Assembly (NCBI GenBank): GCA_023818785.1
Contig: JAMWCO010000015.1
Span: 1-16,229, forward strand
Direction: 5' to 3'
DNA: 16,229 bases
Origin: Candidatus Omnitrophota bacterium
GTDB taxonomy: Bacteria > Ratteibacteria > UBA8468 > B48-G9 > JAFGKM01
Below, one piece after another: positions 1 to 6,215 of this stretch. Positions within the stretch are counted from its first letter, which is position 1, and each line of letters starts with the position of its first letter. Both the position numbers and the translations under genes were made by a program. The notes beneath the pieces were generated by a model, which did no database searches, was not told the origin of the DNA, and saw only the letters and a list, made by a program, of their open reading frames with translations.

Positions 1-294
1 CTGTGCTAATTGGTCTACCCTTTCTGTTAATTGGTCTAATCTTATAGTCAGTTGGTCTACCCTTTCTGTTAATTGGCTTATTCTCTCCTCTGTTTTCTTC
101 TGTGCCTGTGCTAATTCACCTATTCTTTCTTCTGTCTTTTCTTGAGCAATAATAAGTGATTTAACAACATTTTTTAATTCTTCAAACTCTTCCCTTTTTA
201 TAACATATTCTTCTCTTAAAAAATCATAAAATGAAATAACAGCATCTTTTAACTCAACTGGAAACTTTTTAAGAACATCTTCTAACTTTACCAT
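1..294 (-). CDS. Coiled-coil protein, N-terminal part (C-terminus beyond window); DUF3782-like
   Basis: The first 98 codons are present, and the open frame continues past position 1 without a stop. The ATG at 294 is preceded by a good SD (AAGGAG, about 5 nt upstream) and a candidate promoter. Residues 1-32 are a mixed helical head. From about residue 34 the protein becomes a charged coiled coil with two AQ-x-KTEERI blocks (about 50-57 and 65-72), followed by strict heptads of the QLTERVD type to the edge. This architecture resembles DUF3782-type proteins, in which a heptad-rich N-terminal half often precedes a PD-(D/E)XK nuclease-like domain. That domain cannot be seen here, so the family call is an inference. 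A methyl-accepting or structural coiled-coil protein is also possible. The gene lies downstream of pilT on the same strand but has its own promoter signal, so it is probably a separate transcription unit. Confidence 0.6.
   Translation of the reverse strand, partial: MVKLEDVLKKFPVELKDAVISFYDFLREEYVIKREEFEELKNVVKSLIIAQEKTEERIGELAQAQKKTEERISQLTERVDQLTIRLDQLTERVDQLAQ
10..76 (-). repeat. Heptad-encoding direct repeat (42-bp period, 21-bp sub-period)
   Basis: A 25-nt string is identical at 10-34 and 52-76, giving a 42-bp period (14 residues, two heptads). Within it, TTGGTCTA recurs every 21 bp. An 11-nt string at 1-11 also recurs at 106-116. All of this lies in frame inside the coiled-coil gene and encodes repeated DQLT-x-R-(V/L) heptads. 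It is an intragenic coding repeat, probably made by local duplication, and could change coiled-coil length by slippage. Confidence 0.75.
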
Positions 295-313
295 TTTTCT
301 CCTTGATATAGTA

Positions 314-341
314 ATTATATACTAAATTTTAACAATTGCAA
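314..341 (-). promoter_or_regulatory. Candidate sigma-70-type promoter for the coiled-coil gene
   Basis: On the minus strand there is a -35-like TTGCAA at 336-341, a 16-bp spacer, and a perfect TATAAT at 314-319. The start codon is at 294, giving a short leader that carries the AAGGAG site. The rest of the gap between pilT and this gene (about 342-403) is AT-rich. It contains another TATAAT at 371-376 with a poor -35 and no hairpin-plus-T-run terminator that I can recognise. Confidence 0.5.
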
Positions 342-403
342 AAACAACTTTTTCTTTTAGGATTAAATGGATTATAATAGAAAAAGAAATTACCCAATAA
401 TAT

Positions 404-1504
404 CTATTCTCCAATAATTTTTGTTTCTTCATCAAGATATATGCCTCTCAAATTCATCTCAAGGGTATGTGGAGATGGAGAAACAGAAAAACCAACTTCT
501 TGAGTTATTATATCATTCTGAATTAACTGTACAAGATGCTTATTAAATGTTAGCATTCCTTCTTCTTTATCGGATGCCATTGCTGAATATATTTTATTTA
601 TTTTATTATCCTGAATCAGTTTTGAAATTACAGGTGTAACTATCATAATTTCACAAACAGGGACAAGTCCTGAATTATCTCTTCTTGGCACAAGTTTCTG
701 ACATATTGTTGCTCTTAAATGATATCCAAGAATTTTCCTAACCTGTTCATGTTGACTTGAAGGGAAAAAATCAAGTATTCTTGTAATTGTTGTTATTGTA
801 TCTATTGTATGTAATGTTGAAAAAACAAGATGACCTGTTTCACAAGCACTAATCGCTGCCTGAAATGTGTCCACATCCCTCAATTCTCCTATTAATATTA
901 CATCAGGGTCTTCCCTTAAAACATGTTTTAATGCAGAGGAAAAAGAAAGTGTATCAATTCCTACTTCTCTTTGATTAATAATTGATTTTTTATCTGTGTA
1001 TAAATATTCAATTGGGTCTTCAATCGTTACAATATGTTTAACTTTTTCACTATTTATTATTTCTATCATTGCTGCAAGAGTTGTTGATTTTCCACATCCT
1101 GTAGGTCCTGTAACTAATATAAGACCATCGTGAAATAATGCAATCTTTTTTAAAACAACTGGTAAATTTAGTTCTTCTATTGTTGGAATTCTATCTTTTA
1201 TTCTTCTTAATACAATACCAGGATATCCTCTCTGCCAAAAAGCATTAACTCTATATCTACCAACTTCTGGATTATCAAAAGCAAAATCAGATTCTTTTTC
1301 TTCTTTAAAATTTTTCCTTTCATCTTCTGGCATAATTATTTCCAAAATTTTAAAAAGGTCTTCTTTATTTAAAATACCATCCCATTCATTAACTTCAAAT
1401 AATTCTCCCTTAATTCTTAAAATTGGTTTTCTCCCAAATTTTAAATGCAAATCAGAAGCATCCTTTTCTTTCATTAACTTTAAGAGAGTAAAAAGGTCAT
1501 TCAT
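404..1504 (-). CDS. pilT: PilT-type twitching motility ATPase (type IV pilus retraction)
   Basis: Hexameric AAA-type secretion ATPase of the PilT/GspE superfamily; PilT proteins power type IV pilus retraction from the cytoplasmic face of the inner membrane. The 366 residues are normal for PilT. Visible motifs are the N-terminal SDLHL segment (about 17-21), Walker A GPTGCGKST (133-141), the Asp box with EDPIEY (162-167), Walker B ILIGELRD (203-210) and the His box STLHT (229-233). The C-terminus ends in a MNLRGI block (350-355) as in many PilT/PilU relatives. The ATG overlaps the 3' end of the upstream omega-like gene by 8 nt, and its SD (AAGGTG) lies inside that gene, so translation is probably coupled to the ribosomal-protein cluster. 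No other pilus gene is in the window. PilT versus PilU cannot be decided from the sequence alone. Confidence 0.9.
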   Translation of the reverse strand: MNDLFTLLKLMKEKDASDLHLKFGRKPILRIKGELFEVNEWDGILNKEDLFKILEIIMPEDERKNFKEEKESDFAFDNPEVGRYRVNAFWQRGYPGIVLRRIKDRIPTIEELNLPVVLKKIALFHDGLILVTGPTGCGKSTTLAAMIEIINSEKVKHIVTIEDPIEYLYTDKKSIINQREVGIDTLSFSSALKHVLREDPDVILIGELRDVDTFQAAISACETGHLVFSTLHTIDTITTITRILDFFPSSQHEQVRKILGYHLRATICQKLVPRRDNSGLVPVCEIMIVTPVISKLIQDNKINKIYSAMASDKEEGMLTFNKHLVQLIQNDIITQEVGFSVSPSPHTLEMNLRGIYLDEETKIIGE

Positions 1505-1688
1505 TTTTCACCTTCTTCAAATACTCTTCTATTGCAAGTTGGATTAAGTTCTCATTCTTTTTTATTTCAACCATAGGTAATGCACCTTTAATCAACTCAT
1601 GTCCTCTCTTTGAAATTTCAATTATAACTTCATAAATATTCTTATTTTTATCTATTAAATCAAGAATTTTAAGGTTATTGTTTTTCAT
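1497..1688 (-). CDS. rpoZ: Probable RNA polymerase omega subunit (short, divergent)
   Basis: A 63-residue basic protein. The stretch from about residue 18 to 58 has the layout of omega: YEVIIEISKRGHEL corresponds to the conserved (Y/F)-x-L-V-x-x-A-x-(R/K)-R-A-x-x-L helix, followed by a G-x-x-P-(L/M)-V-E turn and an A-x-E-E-type helix (LAIEEYLKK). Omega binds beta-prime and promotes polymerase assembly. The usual A-R-A core reads K-R-G here, and the protein is shorter than the roughly 70-90 residues common in the family, so the call rests on pattern rather than strong identity. It starts 3 nt after the rplQ stop with no clear SD, and its end overlaps pilT by 8 nt. Its position just after rpoA-rplQ is functionally sensible but is not the usual gmk-linked rpoZ site. 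Confidence 0.6.
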   Translation of the reverse strand: MKNNNLKILDLIDKNKNIYEVIIEISKRGHELIKGALPMVEIKKNENLIQLAIEEYLKKVKNE

Positions 1689-1691
1689 TTT

Positions 1692-2039
1692 TTATAAAAG
1701 TTTTAAAATTACTTTTTCCGCACCATCCCCTCTTCTAAAGCCAACTTTTATAATCTGAGTATAACCACCATTTTTATCAGTAAATCTTTTTGAAAGGTCT
1801 ATTATTTTTTTTACTGTCTCTGGATGATTGATAAATTGGTTTATTCTTCTATAATCAGATAATGTTCCTTTCTTAGCAAGAGTTATCAATTTTTCTACAA
1901 ATCTTGTTAATTGTTTTGCTTTTGCAGAAGTTGTTATAATTTTTTGATTTTGGAAAAAACTTATTGCCATATTTCTTATTAGTGCTTTTCTATGGGATTT
2001 ATTTCTGCTTAATTTCTTAATATCTTTCTTATGCCTCAT
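1692..2039 (-). CDS. rplQ: 50S ribosomal protein L17
   Basis: L17 binds 23S rRNA on the large subunit near the exit-tunnel side. The protein has 115 residues, the usual bacterial core length. It carries the typical N-terminus (MRHKKDIKKLSRNKSHRKAL) and the C-terminal GGYTQIIKVGFRRGD-x-A motif. The ATG shares an ATGA with the rpoA stop (4-nt overlap), and its SD (AAGGAG) lies in the last codons of rpoA, so the two genes are translationally coupled. This closes the conserved alpha operon before the omega-like gene. Confidence 0.97.
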   Translation of the reverse strand: MRHKKDIKKLSRNKSHRKALIRNMAISFFQNQKIITTSAKAKQLTRFVEKLITLAKKGTLSDYRRINQFINHPETVKKIIDLSKRFTDKNGGYTQIIKVGFRRGDGAEKVILKLL

Positions 2040-3016
2040 TTTTTCTCCTTGGTTTTTTCTGAAAGTTCAGCAAATGTCAAAAGTTTGTAACCTCTTTTAG
2101 AAAGAACCTTTTCTAATTCTTCAATTGATTTTTTACCAAGATTTTTCATCTCTTCCAATCTTTCTTTTGGTGTATTCAAGAGATCTCTTAATGTATTTAT
2201 GTTTCTTGAAACAAGTGCATTCGTTATTCTCGTTGAAAGTTTTAAATCTGTTATAGGCATATCAAGTTCATCTTTTTTAATTTCTTGGCTTTGAACTAAT
2301 TCTACTTCTTCTTCCAATTTCTGGACTCTTTTTATAAGTTCAAATTCTTTCCCAAGTAAATCACAAGCATAATTTACACTCTCCTGTGGTGTTACTGCTC
2401 CTGTTGTCCATATTTCAAGTATAAGTTTCTCATAATCAACAAATTGTTCAACTCTTGTATTTTCAACATAGAATGTAACTTTTCTAACAGGAGAATATAA
2501 ACCATCTATCAAAATGGTCCCTTGAGGAATATCTTTAAACATAAGTTTCATTTTTTCAACAGGTAAATACCCAAAACCCTTTGTAATATCTAACTCAAAT
2601 ATGTATGTTTTAGATGGGTCAATTGTTGCAATATGAAGGTCTTTGTTTATCACCTCAACTGAACTATCATTTATTAAATCACCTCCACATATTTCTTCTT
2701 TATCCTTTATTTCTACCCTTACTGTTCTTGGATATTCACTTGTTATAGGTTTTAAAGCAATCTGTTTTATATTTAAAACAACCTCAACAATGTCTTCTTT
2801 CATCCCTTCCAAAGTTGAAAATTCATGTAAAACACCATCTATTCTTAAACCTGTAATTGCTATCCCAGGAATAGAAGAGAGTAAAACTCTCCTTAATGCA
2901 TTACCAATTGTAACACCATAACCTCTCTCAAGTGGTTCTATTATTAACTTCCCATAATTATTTCTATATGTCTCTTTTTCCCATATAAACTTATTTGGAT
3001 AAATAAATTCCTTCAT
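2036..3016 (-). CDS. rpoA: DNA-directed RNA polymerase subunit alpha
   Basis: The alpha subunit dimerises to nucleate polymerase assembly and contacts promoter UP elements and activators. The 326 residues are close to the typical 310-330. The N-terminal domain shows the assembly motif GYGVTIGNALRRVLLSSIPG (about 33-52). A charged linker (about 230-255) leads to the C-terminal domain. There, LSTRITNAL contains R263 and N266, equivalent to the E. coli DNA-binding R265 and N268, and NLGKKSIEEL (about 292-301) matches the NLGKKS helix. DNA-binding residues are therefore kept. The ATG follows a GAGGTG SD, 15 nt after rpsD. The gene ends in a 4-nt ATGA overlap with rplQ. Confidence 0.98.
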   Translation of the reverse strand: MKEFIYPNKFIWEKETYRNNYGKLIIEPLERGYGVTIGNALRRVLLSSIPGIAITGLRIDGVLHEFSTLEGMKEDIVEVVLNIKQIALKPITSEYPRTVRVEIKDKEEICGGDLINDSSVEVINKDLHIATIDPSKTYIFELDITKGFGYLPVEKMKLMFKDIPQGTILIDGLYSPVRKVTFYVENTRVEQFVDYEKLILEIWTTGAVTPQESVNYACDLLGKEFELIKRVQKLEEEVELVQSQEIKKDELDMPITDLKLSTRITNALVSRNINTLRDLLNTPKERLEEMKNLGKKSIEELEKVLSKRGYKLLTFAELSEKTKEKK

Positions 3017-3031
3017 TTTTCACCTCTCTAT

Positions 3032-3652
3032 TTATTTTGAATAAAGGTTAACAATTAATTGTTCCTCCACAGGAATTGATACTTCTTCTCTTGTAGGTTT
3101 TCTTAAAATCTCTATTTTTAAATTTTCATCATCAACTTTAAACCATAAAGGTCTTGCTTTTGTTTTATATTCTTCAATACATTCTTTCACAATTTTAATA
3201 TATCTACTATTAGGTTTTATCTGAATAATATCTCCTTCTCCCACTAAATATCCTGGCCTATCATTCTTTCTATTATTTACTAAAATATTTCCATGGTTTA
3301 TAACCTGTTTTGCCATCTTTCTTGAGTATACCCAATTTGCTCTATAAATAACATTATCAAGCCGCCTTTCAAGTAATTGAAGAAGTATTTCTCCTGTCAC
3401 TCCCTTATGTTTTTTAGCAACTTCGAAGTATCTTTTAAATTGTCTTTCTAAAACACCATAATAAATTTTAACTTTATTTTTCTCCCTTAACTGCATTCCA
3501 TATTCTGAAAGTTTTTTAGGTTTAATTAATCTTATCTTACCTTTCCTTGGGTCTACTGCACACTTATCACTCTCACATCTTCTACCTTTTAAGTAAAGTT
3601 TTATTCCATATTTTCTACATATTTTACATAATGGTTTCCTATATTTTGCCAT
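3032..3652 (-). CDS. rpsD: 30S ribosomal protein S4, zinc-ligand form with altered N-terminal loop
   Basis: S4 is a primary 16S rRNA binder that starts 30S assembly. The 206 residues match the family. The N-terminus keeps four cysteines (C9, C12, C26, C31) spaced as in the zinc-binding Thermus S4. The body is well conserved: KKLSEYGMQLREK, then an ERQFKRYF block, the LERRLDNVIYRA S4 RNA-binding domain, and NEQL-like VEEQLIVNLYSK at the end. The unusual point is the loop after C31, where most bacterial S4 proteins carry a (Y)PPGQHG-type motif. Here it reads AVDPRKGKIRLIKP and is about three residues shorter than in Thermus. A strong AAGGAGGT site precedes the ATG, 14 nt after rpsK. In some bacteria S4 also autoregulates this operon; no such structure was recognised here. 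Confidence 0.97.
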   Translation of the reverse strand: MAKYRKPLCKICRKYGIKLYLKGRRCESDKCAVDPRKGKIRLIKPKKLSEYGMQLREKNKVKIYYGVLERQFKRYFEVAKKHKGVTGEILLQLLERRLDNVIYRANWVYSRKMAKQVINHGNILVNNRKNDRPGYLVGEGDIIQIKPNSRYIKIVKECIEEYKTKARPLWFKVDDENLKIEILRKPTREEVSIPVEEQLIVNLYSK

Positions 3653-3666
3653 TTATTTACCTCCTT

Positions 3667-4056
3667 TTATACTCTTCTTCTTTTCGGTGGCCTACATCCA
3701 TTATGAGGAATAGGAGTTACATCTTTAATAGAAACTACATTCAATCCCGCAGCCTGTAAAGCCCTTATTGCTGTTTCTCTACCAGGACCAGGACCTTTCA
3801 CTTTAACATCAACTTCTTTCATACTAAATAATGTCTGTGCTTTTTTTGCAACACTTTCTGCAGCAAGTTGTGCAGCAAATGGCGTCCCTTTCCTTGTTCC
3901 TTTAAATCCAGAAGTTCCAGCACTTGTCCATAGTAAAACATTTCCCTGTTGGTCCGTAATTGTTATTATTGTATTGTTAAAAGTTGCTTTAATATGAGCA
4001 ATACCTTTTAAAACACTTATTTTCTTTTTTCTTTTTTTAACATATTTTCTTGCCAC
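3667..4056 (-). CDS. rpsK: 30S ribosomal protein S11
   Basis: S11 lies on the 30S platform near the mRNA exit path. The 129 residues are the normal length. Hallmarks are AHIKATFNNTIITITD (about 21-36), the GFKGTRKGTPFAAQLAAE block, the GPGPGRE-x-AIRAL loop and the C-terminal PHNGCRPPKRRRV. The start is GTG at 4056, behind AAGGAGGT with 5 nt spacing. Family alignment at MARKYVKKRKK supports it, and no nearby ATG would fit. It lies 11 nt after rpsM. Confidence 0.98.
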   Translation of the reverse strand: MARKYVKKRKKKISVLKGIAHIKATFNNTIITITDQQGNVLLWTSAGTSGFKGTRKGTPFAAQLAAESVAKKAQTLFSMKEVDVKVKGPGPGRETAIRALQAAGLNVVSIKDVTPIPHNGCRPPKRRRV

Positions 4057-4067
4057 TTTTTACCTCC

Positions 4068-4478
4068 TTATTTTTCTTCTCTTTGTTGTTTTAATGCCTT
4101 TCTTGCTGCTTTATCCCTTATAACCCCAACAGTTCTTCTTGGCCCTTTTCTTGTTCTTGCATTTGACCTTGTTCTCTGCCCTCTAACAGGTAAAGATAAT
4201 TTATGTCTGATACCTTTATAACATTCTATATCTATCAATCTTTTTATATTTTGTGTAATTTCCTGTCTTAAATCACCCTCTATTTTATAATTCCTTTGTA
4301 TAAATGAAGTTATTTTACCAAGTTCTTCCTCTGTTAATTCTTTTATTCTTTTTTCTCCATCAATTCCAGTATTTTCAATAATATCTTTTGCTCTTGAATC
4401 TCCTATACCATAAATATATGTTAATGCTATTTTTACTTTTTTATTATCTGGTACCTCAACTCCAAGAATTCTTGCCAT
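4068..4478 (-). CDS. rpsM: 30S ribosomal protein S13
   Basis: S13 sits in the 30S head, forms bridges to the 50S and contacts the P-site tRNA. The protein has 136 residues, slightly longer than the 117-125 common in bacteria. It shows the start MARILGVEVPDNKK, the helix-hairpin-like YIYGIGDSRAKDI block, CYKGIRHKLSLPVRGQRT and a basic tail for 16S rRNA contact (NARTRKGPRRTV). The extra length is in the Lys/Glu-rich tail (ARKALKQQREEK). Its AAGGAGGT SD overlaps the rpmJ stop region, suggesting coupling. Confidence 0.98.
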   Translation of the reverse strand: MARILGVEVPDNKKVKIALTYIYGIGDSRAKDIIENTGIDGEKRIKELTEEELGKITSFIQRNYKIEGDLRQEITQNIKRLIDIECYKGIRHKLSLPVRGQRTRSNARTRKGPRRTVGVIRDKAARKALKQQREEK

Positions 4479-4487
4479 TTTACCTCC

Positions 4488-4613
4488 TTATCCTTGTCTT
4501 TGTTTATGTTTTGGTCCATCCTGAGGATTATTACATATAACCCTAACTATTCCTTTCCTTTTTATTATTTTACACTTTGGACATATTTTCTTCACAGATG
4601 CTCTAACTTTCAT
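4488..4613 (-). CDS. rpmJ: 50S ribosomal protein L36, zinc-type with a 4-residue insertion
   Basis: The gene encodes 41 residues, starting MKVRASVKKICPKC and ending PKHKQRQG. L36 is the smallest large-subunit protein and normally binds zinc through C-x2-C-x12-C-x4-H. Here C11, C14 and C27 are kept, but four extra residues (around PQDG) separate C27 from the ligand His, now H36, giving C-x8-H. The usual length is 37-38. The ATG follows an AAGGAG site with about 5 nt spacing. The gene lies 13 nt after infA and 9 nt before rpsM, its standard position. It is easy to miss because of its size, but the match is unmistakable. Confidence 0.96.
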   Translation of the reverse strand: MKVRASVKKICPKCKIIKRKGIVRVICNNPQDGPKHKQRQG

Positions 4614-4626
4614 TTTTTCTCCTTTT

Positions 4627-4842
4627 TTAAATACGTTTAATAATTCTACCCCTTTTCAAATCGTATGGAGAAATTTCAACAATAACTTTATCCCCTGGAA
4701 CAATTTTTATATAATTCATCCTCATTTTCCCACATAAATGTGCAATAACTGTATGGCCATTGTTAAGTTCTACCTCAAAATTTGTTGCTGGTAAAACTTT
4801 CTTTATAATGCCTTCAAATTTGATTTTTTCTTCTTTTACCAT
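4627..4842 (-). CDS. infA: Translation initiation factor IF-1
   Basis: IF-1 binds the 30S A site during initiation and helps IF-2 and IF-3. The 71 residues are the standard length and form one S1/OB-fold domain. Landmarks are FEGIIKKVLPATNFEVEL, the G-x-x-V-x-A-H-x-x-GKMRMNYI strand-loop, the GDKV motif, and the terminal SPYDL-x-RGRI (usually DLTRGRI). It begins one nucleotide after the map stop, with only a distant GAGGT element. This gene therefore probably relies on reinitiation from map. Confidence 0.97.
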   Translation of the reverse strand: MVKEEKIKFEGIIKKVLPATNFEVELNNGHTVIAHLCGKMRMNYIKIVPGDKVIVEISPYDLKRGRIIKRI

Positions 4843-4843
4843 T

Positions 4844-5575
4844 TTAACTTAATACCTCTATTCCATCTTTTTTTATAAGAACACAATTCTCATAATGTGC
4901 TGCATACTTTCTATCTTTTGTCACTGCTGTCCATCCATCATTAAGAAGTTCTGTCTCTCCTACTCCTTCTGCTATCATCGGTTCTATTGCAATAATTTGA
5001 TTTTCTAATAAAATACTTCCTTCTCCTTTCTTTCCAAAATTTGGTATTTCAGGTTCCTGGTGTAAATTTTCTCCTATTCCATGACCTGCAAAATCTTTTA
5101 TTACAGAAAAACCATATTTCTTAGCATAATTTTCTATTACATATCCTATATTACCAGTTTTTGAACCAGGGTAAACTTCCTGTATTGCTTTTTCAAATGC
5201 TTTTCTTGAAACTTCTATTAATTTTTTATATTTTACCTCAATTTTTCCTACAGGGAAAGTATCAGCACAATCACCATAATATCCATTATATTTAACTCCT
5301 ACATCTAAACTAACAATATCTCCTTCTTTTAATATTTTACCTTTCTTTGGGATTCCATGGACAACTTCATAATTAACAGAAATACAGATATTGGCAGGAT
5401 AACCTCTATAACCTTTAAATGCAGAAATAACTTTTTTTTCTTTCATAAGTTCAATACTTTTTAATTCAATCTCAAAGGTTGAAATTCCATCTACAAGATA
5501 TTCTTTTAATTCTTCAATTATTTCTCTTGCCTTTTTGCATGCTGTTCTTACCATATCAATTCCTTTCTTATCCAT
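4844..5575 (-). CDS. map: Methionine aminopeptidase, type I
   Basis: The enzyme removes the N-terminal Met from nascent proteins in the cytoplasm. The protein has 243 residues with a pita-bread fold. All five metal ligands are visible: D91 (SLDVG), D102 (YGDCADT), H165 (GHGIG), E198 (AIEPM) and E229 (HYENC). The catalytic-pocket H73 lies in VVHGIP. The N-terminus is slightly shorter than the usual K-x-x-x-EIE-x-M form but aligns from IDMVRTACKKAREI onward. There is no long N-terminal extension, so this is type Ia. The start overlaps the adk end by 8 nt, with AGGA close upstream. It lies in the conserved secY-adk-map-infA string. Confidence 0.97.
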   Translation of the reverse strand: MDKKGIDMVRTACKKAREIIEELKEYLVDGISTFEIELKSIELMKEKKVISAFKGYRGYPANICISVNYEVVHGIPKKGKILKEGDIVSLDVGVKYNGYYGDCADTFPVGKIEVKYKKLIEVSRKAFEKAIQEVYPGSKTGNIGYVIENYAKKYGFSVIKDFAGHGIGENLHQEPEIPNFGKKGEGSILLENQIIAIEPMIAEGVGETELLNDGWTAVTKDRKYAAHYENCVLIKKDGIEVLS

Positions 5576-6215
5576 TATTCCTATCTATTTCTATAATCTT
5601 TCCAATTGTATCTTCAAGTTTCCCATCCCCGCGAACAGTAAATAAGATTTTCTTTCTCTTATAATAATCAAGTAAAGGAGATGTTAAATTATGATAAATA
5701 GATAATCTCTCTCTAATAACTTCTTCTTTATCATCATCTCTTTGAATAAGTTTTCCACCACATTTATCACATATCCCATCTACCTTTGGAGGCAAATTTA
5801 TTAAGTGATATATTGTACCACATCTTTCACATATCCTTCTATTTGAAAGTCTATTTATAAGAAATTCATCATCTGCTTTTAAATAGATAACTTTCATTTT
5901 ATCAATGGTCACAAATTTTTCAAGTATCTCTGCCTGATTTATATTCCTTGGGAAGCCATCAAGTATAAAACCATATTCACAATCTTTCTCTTTTATTCTT
6001 TTTAAAAGAATTGAAACAACTATTTCATCAGGAACAAGTTGACCTTTATCCATAAACTCTTTTGCCTTTATACCTAAATCTGTTTTATTTTTTACATTTT
6101 CTCTAAGTAAATCACCTGTTGAAATTAAAGGTAAATTAAATATTTCCCCTAATCTTTCACCAACTGTACCTTTCCCTGCCCCAGGTGGTCCAAGTAAAAT
6201 AAATATTTTCTTCAT
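5568..6215 (-). CDS. adk: Adenylate kinase, long form with zinc LID
   Basis: Catalyses ATP + AMP = 2 ADP in the cytoplasm. The 215 residues match the long-type enzyme. The P-loop is GPPGAGKGT (9-17). The AMP-binding region contains STGDLLR (about 32-38), and DGFPRN (86-91) is the next signature. The LID domain carries four cysteines, C129/C132 and C149/C152 (CERC and CDKC), the structural zinc site of Gram-positive and many deep-branching adenylate kinases. RRICERCG and the Arg-containing VIRERLSIY follow the family. The ATG overlaps the secY stop (ATGA, 4 nt) and has no SD, so coupling to secY is likely. Confidence 0.98.
   Translation of the reverse strand: MKKIFILLGPPGAGKGTVGERLGEIFNLPLISTGDLLRENVKNKTDLGIKAKEFMDKGQLVPDEIVVSILLKRIKEKDCEYGFILDGFPRNINQAEILEKFVTIDKMKVIYLKADDEFLINRLSNRRICERCGTIYHLINLPPKVDGICDKCGGKLIQRDDDKEEVIRERLSIYHNLTSPLLDYYKRKKILFTVRGDGKLEDTIGKIIEIDRNNG

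Noticed and set aside
10..76. CRISPR-like direct repeats
   Set aside because: The units are in frame inside a coding sequence, spell coiled-coil heptads and lack unique spacers of uniform length.
295..403. Intrinsic terminator after pilT
   Set aside because: The gap is AT-rich but has no GC-containing hairpin followed by a T-run on the minus strand.
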